Assembly: GCF_002531575.1 (NCBI RefSeq)
Contig: NZ_NWTI01000011.1
Span: 62,001-126,000, forward strand
DNA length: 64,000 nucleotides
Origin: Bradyrhizobium sp. Y36
GTDB taxonomy: Bacteria > Pseudomonadota > Alphaproteobacteria > Rhizobiales > Xanthobacteraceae
Direction of reading: 5' to 3'
Positions 18,187 to 27,336 of this stretch are shown here, piece by piece. Under the pieces are notes generated by a model, which had not been told where the DNA came from, did not search any database, and saw nothing but the letters and a program-made list of their open reading frames with translations. Every line of letters begins with the position of its first letter. The stretch's first letter is position 1. A program made the translations under genes and the position numbers.

Positions 18187-18942
18187 ATGGCCACTCGCGC
18201 TCTCCTCTATCGGCGGCCCCACGAACCGAAGACCCTCGTCATCACCCACGGATCGCAATTTTTTGCCATCCGATTGCGCCGGCATCGCCGCGCGCGCCGC
18301 TATACGCTCAGAATTCATCCGAGCGATCGCGAAGCCATCCTCACCATGCCACCGCGCGGCACGCTGGCCGAAGCCAAGGACTTCGCGCAGCGTCACGGTG
18401 CTTGGATCGCCGCACGTCTCGGTCGTTTGCCGAAGGCCGCGCCGTTCCAGCCGGGCACGGTGATACCGCTGCGTGGCACGCCGCATCGTATCGTTCATCG
18501 CGCCGGCACACGCGGCACGGTGTGGACGGAGGTGCGCGACAGCGGTGAACGCATCCTCTGCGTTGCCGGCGGACTCGAACATGTCGACCGCCGCGTCAGC
18601 GATTTCCTCAAGCGCGAAGCACGCCGCGATCTGCAGCGTTCGGCGGAGGCCTACGCCGCCGAGCTCGGTGTCAGGGTCAAGCGCCTCTCGATCCGCGACC
18701 AGTCCAGCCGCTGGGGTTCCTGCACCTCGGCCGGCTCGCTGTCGTTCTCCTGGCGCCTGATCCTCGCGCCGCCCTTCGTGCTCGACTACCTCGCCGCGCA
18801 CGAGGTCGCTCATCTCGTCGAGATGAACCACTCGGCCCGCTTCTGGCGCGTCTGCGGCAAGGTCTGTCCGTCGATGGAGCGCGCCAAGAAGTGGCTCGAC
18901 ACGTATGGCAACGATCTGCACCGGTACGGCGTCGAGGATTAG
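18187..18942 (+). CDS. YgjP-like M48/DUF45 zinc metalloprotease
   Basis: A 251-residue cytoplasmic protein of the YgjP/WLM-like DUF45 metallopeptidase family. The active-site helix HEVAHLVEMNHS (205-216) has the HExxH zinc motif plus a third His at 215, and SSRWGSCTSAG (173-183) is the strongly conserved strand of the family. The start at 18187 (MATRALLYRRP) is chosen over an ATG 28 codons upstream, which directly follows a TATATT box. Family members are often found next to restriction or repair genes, but here the gene is alone. Its substrate is unknown. The downstream gap carries a GTCAT-type repeat. Confidence 0.83.
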   Translation: MATRALLYRRPHEPKTLVITHGSQFFAIRLRRHRRARRYTLRIHPSDREAILTMPPRGTLAEAKDFAQRHGAWIAARLGRLPKAAPFQPGTVIPLRGTPHRIVHRAGTRGTVWTEVRDSGERILCVAGGLEHVDRRVSDFLKREARRDLQRSAEAYAAELGVRVKRLSIRDQSSRWGSCTSAGSLSFSWRLILAPPFVLDYLAAHEVAHLVEMNHSARFWRVCGKVCPSMERAKKWLDTYGNDLHRYGVED

Positions 18943-18969
18943 GGCTCGCTGCTGACGTCTTGAAAGGTG

Positions 18970-19072
18970 TCATCGCCCGGCTTGACCGGGCGATCCAGTA
19001 TTCCGAGACGGCGCTGATTGAATCGTGAAGCCGCGGCGTACTGGATTCCCCGCCTTCGCGGGGAATGACGGC
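18970..19072. repeat. TCATCGCCCGG...GGGAATGACG composite repeat (family E)
   Basis: Left hairpin CATCGCCCGGCTTGACCGGG, right hairpin ATTCCCCGCCTTCGCGGGGA followed by ATGACGGCG. A related element is at 22870-22960. It lies between two convergent genes. Confidence 0.75.
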
Positions 19073-19098
19073 GAGAGTGGAGCTGCATCAAGCAACCC

Positions 19099-19758
19099 TC
19101 ACGCACTGAAATCGGCGCTCGTCCCCGCCTGCGTGCCTGAAGCCAGATAGGCCGATTGCGACCGCGCGCTGGCCTTCTGCCCCTCGGCCAGCATCGCCTG
19201 AAAGGCGGCGTCGAGCTGCTCGCGGCTATAAGCCGTGGACGCGCTTTCGCGCGGCGTCCATTGCGATTGCGTGATCGCGGTGGAAGCCTTCTCGATGGTG
19301 CCGCCAAGCCGCTCGGCGTAGTTGTCGGCCCGCCACTGCGCCAGATCGGGTCCACTGAGGCCGGGAGGATCTTCCAGCTTGCCGACCTTTGCGGCCGCCG
19401 CGTTGGTCATCGCCGAAGCCCCGCTGTTGTACAGCGTGGCCACCACCTTGCCGTCGACTTTCACCTGGGCGTAGGCGTTCTCCGGTGCATTGTCCGCGAC
19501 CTCCGATTGAGGGGCACGCGTATCGTGCGTCATCAGCCAGTTCGTCGCCATCAGGTCGCGCAGGACGGGATGATCCGCCGCGGCTATCGGCGTGGCACCT
19601 TGCAGCGGCTTGACCTGCGAGACGTCGATTCGGAAGCCGCTGGTCGGTGCGTCAGTCGCATCCGATACCACCGGCTGGAGACTCGATGCCGTGTTTGAAG
19701 TGGGCGTTGATGCAGGACGCAGATGAGGCAACGTCATGCTGGATAGACTTGGAATCAT
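19099..19758 (-). CDS. Hypothetical protein, low-complexity, lineage-specific
   Basis: A 219-residue protein that I do not recognise. A strong ribosome site (GGGGGAGC 5 bases before the ATG) and ordinary codon use support it as a real gene. There is no signal peptide or membrane segment. The first 45 residues are Ser/Thr/Pro-rich, and the rest is polar and mostly helical, with a conspicuous AYAQVKVDGKVVATLYNSGA beta segment near residue 95-114 and an A/S-rich tail. It may be a small effector, flagellar-accessory or structural protein restricted to Bradyrhizobium. The neighbours do not help: PBP1A lies upstream on the same strand across 278 bases, and the metalloprotease gene converges on it. 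Confidence 0.65.
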   Translation of the reverse strand: MIPSLSSMTLPHLRPASTPTSNTASSLQPVVSDATDAPTSGFRIDVSQVKPLQGATPIAAADHPVLRDLMATNWLMTHDTRAPQSEVADNAPENAYAQVKVDGKVVATLYNSGASAMTNAAAAKVGKLEDPPGLSGPDLAQWRADNYAERLGGTIEKASTAITQSQWTPRESASTAYSREQLDAAFQAMLAEGQKASARSQSAYLASGTQAGTSADFSA

Positions 19759-20036
19759 GGAACGCTCCCCCGGACTCGCTCAACCTATGAGAGCAAATTC
19801 CGGGCCGCTGACGGGACCTTGAAGAAGTTGGTGTTTTTGCTTTCGGGACGTCGCGGGCGCCGGTGAATCTTGCCGCCATAGGCAGGACTTGCCGAAGTGG
19901 CGGAGCAGGCTTCCCAGCGCACTTCGGGTGTTCTGAGCGGCCCGTGCAAGCCGTTGATTTCGCTATCCTCGGCTACTGTGCATGGGGTTGTTTTCGCAGT
20001 TTTTGTCTTGAGGCCGCAGGCGACCTCAGGCGGAGC

Positions 20037-22253
20037 CTATCGGTTTCCGCCAAACAGCCGGTCCATCAGCCAGCCATCGAGCCCTGCCGCAGCCTCGGGC
20101 CGCACATTGGCGCGTGTGGGGGGCGGCGGGCGATAACCGCCGCTATTCGCCGTTGCCGGTGCGGGCGCCGCCGCTGTCGGCGGCGACACCTGCGATGCGG
20201 CCTGCGCGAGATTTGACAGGCCCCAGCCACCGGGCACGCTCGGCAGGGCCGCCACCGGCACGCCCTCGTGCGCCGTCTTCATGAAGCGCGTCCAGACTTC
20301 CACCGGCAGGCCGCCGCCGGTGGCCTTCTTCGTCGGCGAGTTGTCGTCATTGCCGAGCCAGACGCCGGTGACGAGATTGGCGGTGTAGCCGATGAACCAG
20401 GCGTCGCGATAATCCTGGCTGGTGCCGGTCTTGCCGGCCGCCGGCCAGCCGGGGATCTCCGCCTTCTTGGCGGTGCCCGAGATCAGCGTCTCCCGCATCA
20501 TCGTGTTCATCATGCCGACATAGCGGGGGTCGATGACCTGGGTGTGCTCGTCCGGCTGGCGCATGTAGAGCAGCTTGCCGCTGAGCGTCCTGATCCGCGT
20601 CACGACATGCGGCGCCACCGCGAAGCCTCCGTTGGCGAAGGGCGCGTAGGCGCCGACCAGCTCGACGACCGAGACTTCCGAGGTGCCGAGCGCGATCGAG
20701 GCGTTGGGCTCGAGTTTTGAGGAGATGCCGAGCCGGTGCGCGGTGCGCACCACATTCTTCGGTCCAACCTCGAGACCGAGGCGGATGGCGACGGTGTTGA
20801 GCGACATCGCCAGTGCTTGCGTCAGCGTCACCGCGCCGAAATATTCGTGGGTGTAGTTCTCGGGTTTCCAGCCCTTGACCTCGATCGGCGCATCCTGGCG
20901 CGTCGTGTCCGGCGTCAGGCCCTGCTCCAGCGCGGTGAGATAGACGAACGGCTTGAACGAGGAGCCCGGCTGGCGCTTGGCGGTCACCGCCCGATTGTAC
21001 TGGCTCTCGGAATAGTTCCGTCCGCCGACCATGGCGCGCACCGCGCCGTCGGGCGTCATCGCCACCAGTGCGCCCTGGCTGACGTTGAACTTGACGCTCT
21101 TGGCCGCGAGCTCGTCGATGATGGCGGCTTCCGCAACGCTTTGCAGCTTGGGATCGATCGTGGTCTCGACCTTGATGCTCTCGTCGATCTGGCCGACCAG
21201 GTCGTCCAGCACCTCGCCGATCCAGTCGGCGACGTAGTTGACCGTGCCGGCGCCGACCGGCTTCACATTGTAGGAGGGATGGCCGATCGAGGCCTGCGCC
21301 TGCGCATCGGTGATGAATTTCGCGTCCGCCATCGCCGCGAGCACGATCTGCGCGCGGGCTTCGGCGCCTTCCGGATTGCGGTTCGGCGCAAGGCGCGAGG
21401 GCGACTTGACGAGGCCGGCGAGCATCGCGGCCTCGGCGATGGTGACGCTCCTCGCCGACTTGCCGAAATATTTTTGCGCGGCGGCTTCGACGCCGTAGGC
21501 GCCGGAGCCGAAATAGACGCGGTTGAGATAGAGCTCCAGGATCTCGTCCTTGGAATGCTTGCGCTCCAGCCAGATCGCGAGCTCGGCCTCCTGCAGCTTG
21601 CGCTGCATGGTGCGTTCCTGGGTCAAGAACAGGTTCTTCGCCAGCTGCTGCGTCAGCGTCGAGCCGCCCTGCGACACGCCGCGATGGAGCACGTTGGTGA
21701 CGAGGGCGCGCAAAATGCCGACGGGGTCGATGCCGAAATGAGAATAGAAGCGGCGGTCCTCGATGGCGATGAACGCTTTCGGCAAGTAAGGCGGCAGGTC
21801 CTTCAGCGCGATATTGGCGCCGGCCATCTCGCCGCGCTGCGCCAGCACGCTGCCGTCGATGCCGACGATCTGGATCGTCGGCGGGCGCTTGGGGATCTCC
21901 AGCGACTGGATCGCCGGCAGATGGGCGCCGACATAGATCACGACGCCGACCACGGCGATCACGCCCCACAGGCTCAGCACGGCACCCCAATAGACCAGGC
22001 GGCCGAGGCTGAACCCGCCGGATTTCGCGCGCCGTTTGGCGCCGCTGCGGCCGGCTGGTGCCTTGCGCTCGCGCGGCGGCTCGCCGCCGGCATCCTCGCT
22101 CTTGCGCTTGGCGGATGGTTTCGTCGATTTCTTCGGCTTGTCCTCAGTCGCGTTGGGAATGCGATCGGCGGCAGTCAGGCGCAGATCGGCGAGCGCCGCC
22201 GGCAAGCCGAACATCGGCTCCTTCCGCCCTCCCTTTTTCTTTCCCCACGCCAT
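20037..22253 (-). CDS. Penicillin-binding protein 1A (bifunctional peptidoglycan synthase)
   Basis: A 738-residue class A PBP. A basic cytoplasmic tail of about 85 residues precedes one membrane anchor (about 88-110). The glycosyltransferase domain has catalytic Glu165 in AIEDRRFYSHFGID and GGSTLTQQLAKN. The transpeptidase domain has SSFK (431-434), SLN (484-486) and KTGTSQD (608). A proline-rich C-terminus follows. It polymerises and cross-links peptidoglycan at the inner membrane. The long Lys/Arg-rich N-terminus is unusual but common in rhizobial PBP1 homologues. ATG at 22253 (MAWGKKKGGRK) is preferred over GTG at 22286. The enzyme is a beta-lactam target, and a class A beta-lactamase is encoded at 58.9 kb. 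Confidence 0.92.
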   Translation of the reverse strand: MAWGKKKGGRKEPMFGLPAALADLRLTAADRIPNATEDKPKKSTKPSAKRKSEDAGGEPPRERKAPAGRSGAKRRAKSGGFSLGRLVYWGAVLSLWGVIAVVGVVIYVGAHLPAIQSLEIPKRPPTIQIVGIDGSVLAQRGEMAGANIALKDLPPYLPKAFIAIEDRRFYSHFGIDPVGILRALVTNVLHRGVSQGGSTLTQQLAKNLFLTQERTMQRKLQEAELAIWLERKHSKDEILELYLNRVYFGSGAYGVEAAAQKYFGKSARSVTIAEAAMLAGLVKSPSRLAPNRNPEGAEARAQIVLAAMADAKFITDAQAQASIGHPSYNVKPVGAGTVNYVADWIGEVLDDLVGQIDESIKVETTIDPKLQSVAEAAIIDELAAKSVKFNVSQGALVAMTPDGAVRAMVGGRNYSESQYNRAVTAKRQPGSSFKPFVYLTALEQGLTPDTTRQDAPIEVKGWKPENYTHEYFGAVTLTQALAMSLNTVAIRLGLEVGPKNVVRTAHRLGISSKLEPNASIALGTSEVSVVELVGAYAPFANGGFAVAPHVVTRIRTLSGKLLYMRQPDEHTQVIDPRYVGMMNTMMRETLISGTAKKAEIPGWPAAGKTGTSQDYRDAWFIGYTANLVTGVWLGNDDNSPTKKATGGGLPVEVWTRFMKTAHEGVPVAALPSVPGGWGLSNLAQAASQVSPPTAAAPAPATANSGGYRPPPPTRANVRPEAAAGLDGWLMDRLFGGNR

Positions 22254-22431
22254 ACGCAAATGCCCGGTCAGCCCGCCCCGCCGCACGCTAGCGGTCGCTG
22301 TTTAAGGCCCGGTTACCCCGGCGTTAACGCGCGATTAGGAGGTGGGGCATTCGCACCCCGCAGTTCCGCTCCTTTGGCACCGGAGCTAGGATCGCCGGCA
22401 CAAAAAGAGGAAGCACGCAGAGGAAACCCAC

Positions 22432-22857
22432 ATGGGCCATATCGATCCGACCAAGGAGATCTTCGCGCAGTTCCGGGAGAACGACCGTCCCGGTCCGATC
22501 CACATGCTCAACCTGGTGCGGTTGCGGAAAGAGGCGGCCTATCCGGACGGTCGCAAGGCGAGCGGCGCGGAAGCCTATGCCGCCTATGGCCGCGAGAGCG
22601 GCCCGGTGTTCGAGCGCCTCGGCGGCCGCATCGTCTGGCAGGGCAAGTTCGAGCTGATGCTGATCGGTCCGCAGGAGGAGCGCTGGGACCATTGCTTCAT
22701 CGCGGAATATCCGAGCGTTGCAGCCTTCGTCGAGATGATCCGCGATCCCGCCTATCGCGAGGCCGTGAAGCACCGTCAGGCCGCGGTGGAGGATTCCCGG
22801 CTGATCCGGCATGCGGTGCTGCCGGTGGGCAAGAACTTTGGGGAGATACCGGAGTAG
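22432..22857 (+). CDS. DUF1330 domain protein
   Basis: A 141-residue cytoplasmic protein with the ribosome site AGAGGAAA. The region PGPIHMLNLVRLRKEAAYPD and the following RLGGRIVWQGKFELMLIGPQ match DUF1330, a dimeric ferredoxin-like fold related to ABM monooxygenases. The function of the family is unknown; the fold suggests small-molecule binding or cofactorless oxidation. The start is divergent from PBP1A across 178 bases. A GTCAT-class repeat follows its stop. Confidence 0.8.
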   Translation: MGHIDPTKEIFAQFRENDRPGPIHMLNLVRLRKEAAYPDGRKASGAEAYAAYGRESGPVFERLGGRIVWQGKFELMLIGPQEERWDHCFIAEYPSVAAFVEMIRDPAYREAVKHRQAAVEDSRLIRHAVLPVGKNFGEIPE

Positions 22858-22869
22858 ACGTCTGTCTCG

Positions 22870-22960
22870 GTCGTCATGGCCGGGCTTGACCCGGCCATCC
22901 ACGATTTCTCATTCAGTCATTCCGGGTTCGATGCTGTCGCATCGCCCCGGAATGACGGCG
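22870..22960. repeat. TCGTCATGGCCGGG...CCCCGGAATGACG repeat (family E)
   Basis: Two adjacent hairpins: CATGGCCGGGCTTGACCCGG on the left, ATTCCGGGTTCGATGCTG to CCCCGGAATGAC on the right. It occupies the gap between the convergent DUF1330 and branched-chain-type binding protein genes and may help end both transcripts. Confidence 0.75.
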
Positions 22961-22967
22961 ATGGAAA

Positions 22968-24188
22968 CTAGCCCGCCGGACCCGTATCCTCCAGGATCGG
23001 GCCGAACAGCTCCCAGCGCTCGCCGTTGAACTTCATCATCTGAAGCTGCTTGTTGACGCGGTAGTCGGTCGGCGAGGTGTTGACCTTGATGCCGGGCAGT
23101 GCGGTGTCGGTGGCGAAGTCCTTCACCGAGGCGGCCTGCTTCATGACGTTGTCGCGGGTCAGATCGTCACCGCACTGCTTCAGCACATGCACCAGCAGCT
23201 GTGCCGTGCTGTAGCCATAGGTGTTGAAGTTCGAGTCCTTGTCGCCGTCGGGATAGTACTTCGCCATGAAGTCGAAATACTTCTTCAGCCCGGCATCGTC
23301 CTTCCAGGTCGGATCGAGCGGCTCCTTGCCGTAATTGACGCTGATCAGGCCCTTTGCGGCGTCGAGGCCAGCGGGCTTCAGCACCGCGCCGACCGAGGTG
23401 GCGTTGATGTCGACGATCTGAACCGGATGCCAGCCGATTTCGGCGATCTTCTTGATCGCCTGCGCGGCCTGCTTCGGCGTGCTCGCGCTGAAGAACAGGT
23501 CGGCGCCGGCGTCCTTGATCTTGAGGATCTGTGAGTCGACGGTCGGATCGGACACCTCATAGGACGCCTCGGTCACGATCATCTTGGCGGCCTTGTCGCC
23601 GAGGCCGGCCTTGAGTCCGTTCAGGTAGTCCTTGCCGAGGTCGTCGTTCTGGTAGAGCACGCCGATCTTGGCGTTCGGATGCTCCTTCAGGATGTACTGG
23701 CCGTAGATGCGGCCCTCGACGAAGTAGTTGGGATTGAAGCCCATGGTCCACGGAAAGTTCTTCGGGTCGGTGAACCTGGAGGCGCCGGTCGCCGCGAACA
23801 GCTGCGGCACCTTCTTGGCGTTCAGATATTTCTGCACGGCCGCGTTCACGGGCGTGCCGATGATCTGGAAGGTCAGCAGCACCTCGTCGCTCTCGACCAG
23901 CTTGCGGATCTGCTCCACGGCTTTCGGCGGCGAATAGGCGTCGTCATACTGGATCAGGTTGATCTTGCGGCCGTTGATGCCGCCCTGGTCGTTGATCATC
24001 TTGAAATAGGCGGCCTGCGTCTTGCCGATCGACGAATAGGCCGACGCCGGTCCCGAGAACGGCATGGTCTGTCCGATCTTGATCTCGGTGTCGCTGGCGC
24101 CTGGATCGTATTTCTTCTGGGCATTGGCCGCTGAAATCGACAGCGCCAGAGCAAGCGCCGTGGCCAGATGCAGCTTTCCATTCCTCAT
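22968..24188 (-). CDS. Leu/Ile/Val-type ABC substrate-binding protein (copy 1)
   Basis: A 406-residue periplasmic protein. The start at 24188 has GAGGGAA upstream; residues 1-24 are a Sec signal peptide ending SAANA-QKKY. It is a type I binding protein (Peripla_BP_6, LivJ-like): EIKIGQTMPFSGPASAY opens the mature lobe, GKTQAAYFKMINDQGGINGR and NLIQYDDAYSPPKAVEQIRK are classic. Such proteins feed amino acids, amides or aromatic acids to HAAT permeases. No livHMGF genes are adjacent. The upstream gene encodes a close paralogue, and the two probably arose by tandem duplication. Ligand unknown. Confidence 0.87.
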   Translation of the reverse strand: MRNGKLHLATALALALSISAANAQKKYDPGASDTEIKIGQTMPFSGPASAYSSIGKTQAAYFKMINDQGGINGRKINLIQYDDAYSPPKAVEQIRKLVESDEVLLTFQIIGTPVNAAVQKYLNAKKVPQLFAATGASRFTDPKNFPWTMGFNPNYFVEGRIYGQYILKEHPNAKIGVLYQNDDLGKDYLNGLKAGLGDKAAKMIVTEASYEVSDPTVDSQILKIKDAGADLFFSASTPKQAAQAIKKIAEIGWHPVQIVDINATSVGAVLKPAGLDAAKGLISVNYGKEPLDPTWKDDAGLKKYFDFMAKYYPDGDKDSNFNTYGYSTAQLLVHVLKQCGDDLTRDNVMKQAASVKDFATDTALPGIKVNTSPTDYRVNKQLQMMKFNGERWELFGPILEDTGPAG

Positions 24189-24314
24189 TCGCAATTCCCT
24201 CAGTCTGTTTTTGCCGATGATCTCTCGGCGCGCGCTTGCGCGTCCGATGCCACCGCTGAGGGCGAGTGTGGAGGAACGATTGTTGCGATGCAAGGCGGGG
24301 GAGGCCCGCAGTTC

Positions 24315-24374
24315 GTAGGGTGGGTTAACCGCCCGGCTGCACGAAGCGCAGCCGCTGGCGGAACCCACCCTGCG
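24315..24374. repeat. GTAG-headed element (family C, short copy)
   Basis: GTAGGGTGGGTTAACCGCCC with CTGGCGGAACCCACCCTGCG. It shares the GTAGGGTGGG head of the elements at 12364 and 37583, but the right end has decayed (CTGCG instead of CTACG). It lies between the two tandem binding-protein genes. Confidence 0.75.
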
Positions 24375-24380
24375 TCGTCC

Positions 24381-25607
24381 CTAACCCGCGGGTCCGGAGT
24401 CCTCGATGATCGGTCCGAACAGCTCCCAGCGTTCGCCGTTGAACTTCATCATCTGCATCTGCTTGTTGACGCGGAAGTCGTTCGGCCCGGTGTTGATCTT
24501 GATGCCGGGCAGGGCGAAGCTCGGTGTGAAGTCCTTGATGTTGGCGACCTGCCTCATGATGTTCTCACGCGTCAGATCGTCGCCGCATTGCTTCAGGACC
24601 TGCACCAGCAGCTCCGCCACCGAATAGGCATAGGTGTTGACGGTGTTGAGCTTGTCGCCTTCCGGGAAATACTTGTCCATGAAGGCGAAGAAGGCCTTCA
24701 CGCCGGGATCGTCCTTCCACTGGGGATCGCTGGGCTCCTTGCCGTATTGGGTCGAGATGATGCCCTTGGAGATGTCGAGGCCGGCCGGCTTCAGCGTCGC
24801 CGAGATCGGGCTCGCATTGATGTCGAGGATGTGCACCGGCGTCCAGCCGAGGTCGGCCAGCTTCTTGATCGCCTGTGCCGCGAACTTCGGCGTCGAGGCG
24901 TCGAAGAACACGTCGACGCCCATCGACTTCAGCTTGACCACCTGGGAGTCGACGGTGGGGTCGGTGACCTCGTAGGAGACTTCTCCGACGACCATGCTGG
25001 CGGCCTTGTCGCCGAGGCCGCTTTTCAGGCCCGCGAGATAGTCGCGGCCCATGTCGTCGTTCTGGTAGAGCACGCCGATCTTGGCGTTGGGATGCTCCTT
25101 GAGAATGTATTTGGCGTAGATCCGTCCCTCGGAGACGTAGTTGGGATTGTAGGCGATGGTCCAGGGATAGTTCTGGGGATCGTTGAAGCGCGCCGCGCCG
25201 GTCGAGGCCAGCAGCTGCGGCACCTTCTTGCCGTTGAGATATTTCTGCACGGCCGCGTTGGCCGCGGTGCCGATCAGCTGGAAGGTGAACAGCACCTCGT
25301 CGCCCTCGACGAGCTTGCGCACCTGCTCCACCGTTTTCGGCGGCGAGTAGGCATCGTCATACTGGATCAGATTGATCTTGCGGCCGTTGATGCCGCCCTG
25401 ATCGTTGATCATCTTGAAATAGGCGGCCTGGGTCTTGCCGATATTGGCGTAGACGGAATAGGCGCCGGAGAACGGCACGGTCTGGCCGATCTTGATCTCG
25501 GTGTCGGTTGCGCCGGTGTCGTATTTCTTCTGGGCAAGCGCCTGGCTTGCGGAGAACGCGAAGGCGAGCGTCGCCGTGGCAGCTATGAAGGCTCTGCGAT
25601 TGTTCAT
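24381..25607 (-). CDS. Leu/Ile/Val-type ABC substrate-binding protein (copy 2)
   Basis: A 408-residue periplasmic protein with GGAGGAACAACC before its ATG and a signal peptide ending SQALA-QKKY. Long identical runs with copy 1 (GKTQAAYFKMINDQGGINGR; WELFGPI near the C-terminus; LVHVLKQCGDDLTR versus LVQVLKQCGDDLTR) show recent common ancestry; divergence is concentrated in the ligand-cleft segments SASTPK/DASTPK and SVNYGKEPLDPTW/STQYGKEPSDPQW. It probably delivers a related ligand to a shared permease encoded elsewhere. Both genes read leftward with 192 bases and one repeat between them. Confidence 0.87.
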   Translation of the reverse strand: MNNRRAFIAATATLAFAFSASQALAQKKYDTGATDTEIKIGQTVPFSGAYSVYANIGKTQAAYFKMINDQGGINGRKINLIQYDDAYSPPKTVEQVRKLVEGDEVLFTFQLIGTAANAAVQKYLNGKKVPQLLASTGAARFNDPQNYPWTIAYNPNYVSEGRIYAKYILKEHPNAKIGVLYQNDDMGRDYLAGLKSGLGDKAASMVVGEVSYEVTDPTVDSQVVKLKSMGVDVFFDASTPKFAAQAIKKLADLGWTPVHILDINASPISATLKPAGLDISKGIISTQYGKEPSDPQWKDDPGVKAFFAFMDKYFPEGDKLNTVNTYAYSVAELLVQVLKQCGDDLTRENIMRQVANIKDFTPSFALPGIKINTGPNDFRVNKQMQMMKFNGERWELFGPIIEDSGPAG

Positions 25608-25740
25608 CTTGGTTGTTCCTCCTGACGGAATTTTCGGTCGACGGTCTTTTCCCGTTGATTGCAACGGTCGCCATCGCTGCCGAAGATTGTGGAGGAAGGC
25701 TCGACGCTGCGCAAGGATCGCAGCGCTGCGCCGTAGCGTC

Positions 25741-26103
25741 TCAGGTCAGGAACACTGCCGCCAGCGCGATTGCCGCCGGCAGTGCCTGCACCATCAGGAT
25801 GCGGCTGCTGACGGTCGCGGCGCCATAGGCGCCGGCAACGATCACGCAAAGCAGGAAGAAAGCCTTGATCTGGAATGCGAAGGCCGGGTTGCCGTGGACG
25901 AGGCCCCAGACCAGGCCCGCGGCGAGGAAGCCGTTATAGAGCCCCTGATTGGCAGCCAGCACCTTCGTGATCGCGGCCTTCTCCGGCGTGTTGCGGAAGA
26001 CCTTCAAGCCCTGCGGCTTGTCCCAGAGGAACATCTCCAGGATCAGGAAGTAAGCGTGCAGTGCGGCGACCAGCGCCACCAGGACATTGGCGATCAAGTT
26101 CAA
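25741..26103 (-). CDS. DUF1304 membrane protein
   Basis: A 120-residue inner-membrane protein with four predicted transmembrane helices. The conserved opening ANVLVALVAALHAYFLILEM and the loop ANQGLYNGFLAAGLVW are the DUF1304 signature. I place the start at a TTG (26103) because GGGGGAG lies 6 bases upstream and family proteins begin with NLIANxLV; an ATG 15 codons upstream would add a polar leader unlike the family. Function of the family is unknown. No operon partner is evident. Confidence 0.8.
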   Translation of the reverse strand: MNLIANVLVALVAALHAYFLILEMFLWDKPQGLKVFRNTPEKAAITKVLAANQGLYNGFLAAGLVWGLVHGNPAFAFQIKAFFLLCVIVAGAYGAATVSSRILMVQALPAAIALAAVFLT

Positions 26104-26196
26104 GGTGAGCTCCCCCAAAAGCGTCAGCTTTCGGGTGGACGATAGCATGACCGGCGTGTCAAACGCGACGGCGTGTTTCGATGCAATGGTGCCAGC

Positions 26197-26727
26197 ATGC
26201 CTGCGCGATCAATCAAACCGTCTGTAAGCTTTGGCCTCGATCGCCTGGCGACGCCGATCGGGATTGCCCTGCTCGTCACCGATGCCGAGGGTGTGCTGCG
26301 CGCACTGGACTGGGAAGACTATGAGCACCGCATGCGCGAGCTGTTGCGCTTGCACTACGGAGCGGTCGATCTCGGTGACCACCCTGCGCCTGCGTCCATG
26401 CGGACGGCGCTGTCGGCCTACTTCGAAGGCGATCTTGGTCAGCTCTCGAACGTCACATGGCGCGTCGCCGGCACGCCGTTCCAGCAGAAGGTCTGGACCG
26501 CGCTCGCGGAAATCTCGGCGGGTACCACGATGAGCTACGGCGCGCTCGCCGCGAAGATCGAGATGCCCAGGGCCATTCGCGCCGTCGGTCATGCCAACGG
26601 CTCCAACCCGATCAGCGTCGTGCTGCCGTGCCATCGGCTCATTGGCGCCGACGGCTCGCTGGTGAAATACGGCGGCGGCCTCGCGCGCAAGCGCTGGCTG
26701 CTGCGGCATGAGGGGGTGGAGGTTTGA
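26197..26727 (+). CDS. ogt: Methylated-DNA-[protein]-cysteine S-methyltransferase
   Basis: A 176-residue suicide DNA-repair protein that transfers the alkyl group of O6-alkylguanine (or O4-alkylthymine) onto its own Cys. The acceptor is Cys145 in VVLPCHRLIG. The recognition helix SYGALAAKIEMPRAIRAVGH with Arg finger and the Asn hinge GHANGSNPIS precede it, and VKYGGGLARKRWLLRHE closes the active-site lid. It lacks the Ada DNA-binding and phosphotriester domains, so it is the constitutive Ogt form. A GTG at 26173 could add 8 residues. It is divergent from the DUF1304 gene. Confidence 0.88.
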   Translation: MPARSIKPSVSFGLDRLATPIGIALLVTDAEGVLRALDWEDYEHRMRELLRLHYGAVDLGDHPAPASMRTALSAYFEGDLGQLSNVTWRVAGTPFQQKVWTALAEISAGTTMSYGALAAKIEMPRAIRAVGHANGSNPISVVLPCHRLIGADGSLVKYGGGLARKRWLLRHEGVEV

Positions 26728-26810
26728 GGCCCGGCCTGAGGACCTTTCGAGTGAATCGTGCCTGGGGCCGCACCTGCCTCAGGGAGGCCGCCTTGCCGTA
26801 ACCGAATCCG

Positions 26811-27179
26811 TCAGACTTTCGACGTCATCACTTTTTGCGCTATTTTCCAGGTCCCGTTCACCTTCAAGCACGACAACAGGTCCGTGAAGGTGCGCGGCGG
26901 AAGGCGTAATTTGACCTTCAAAAGCGCGAGCTCTCCGTCAACGTCGATTGACAGGATCTGGTCTTCTCGCTCGAAACCCTGTTGCTTCGGAGCTTTCGTG
27001 TTGCGAACCACCGCCAGCCAGGACGCAATCGGCGTCACGCCCACGTCGCCGCCCTCGGCGACCTTCGTCACGGAACTCGAGGGGTGAAATATGGATGCAA
27101 ATCTCTCGGCATCCATTTCATAGGCGGCATCGAAATAGGTCTGCGCTAGGGAGCGCAAGGCAAGCACGTCCGTGTCCAT
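26811..27179 (-). CDS. NTF2-like protein (copy 1)
   Basis: A 122-residue SnoaL/NTF2-fold protein. The start MDTDVLALRSLAQTYFDAAY is at 27179 with GAGGATCAC upstream. The cone-shaped fold is suggested by the pattern DAERFASIFHPSSSVTK, then DQILSIDVDGELALLKVKLR, then LPPRTFTDLLSCLKVNGTWK. No catalytic residues can be assigned. It resembles putative lumazine-binding or dehydrogenase-accessory NTF2 proteins. A second NTF2-like protein at 59976 shares the LPPR-x-FTD strand and overall size. It is divergent from a LysR regulator, which is the likely controller. Confidence 0.72.
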   Translation of the reverse strand: MDTDVLALRSLAQTYFDAAYEMDAERFASIFHPSSSVTKVAEGGDVGVTPIASWLAVVRNTKAPKQQGFEREDQILSIDVDGELALLKVKLRLPPRTFTDLLSCLKVNGTWKIAQKVMTSKV

Positions 27180-27336
27180 TGTGATCCTCAAGGCTCTTGC
27201 ACCGGACTCATTCATGCGGTCCGGGCAGCTGTGTCGAGCGGCGACCCGCCTCGCGCAGAAGAGTTCTGCAGGTCGTCTCCCGTGCTCGCGCAAAACCTAC
27301 GGCAAGGTCACTTATGAGACTAGTCATCTTGAATGG

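Noticed and set aside
20736..22889. 717-codon open frame opposite PBP1A and over DUF1330
   Set aside because: Antisense shadow running through the PBP1A gene; it resembles no protein family and overlaps two well-supported genes.
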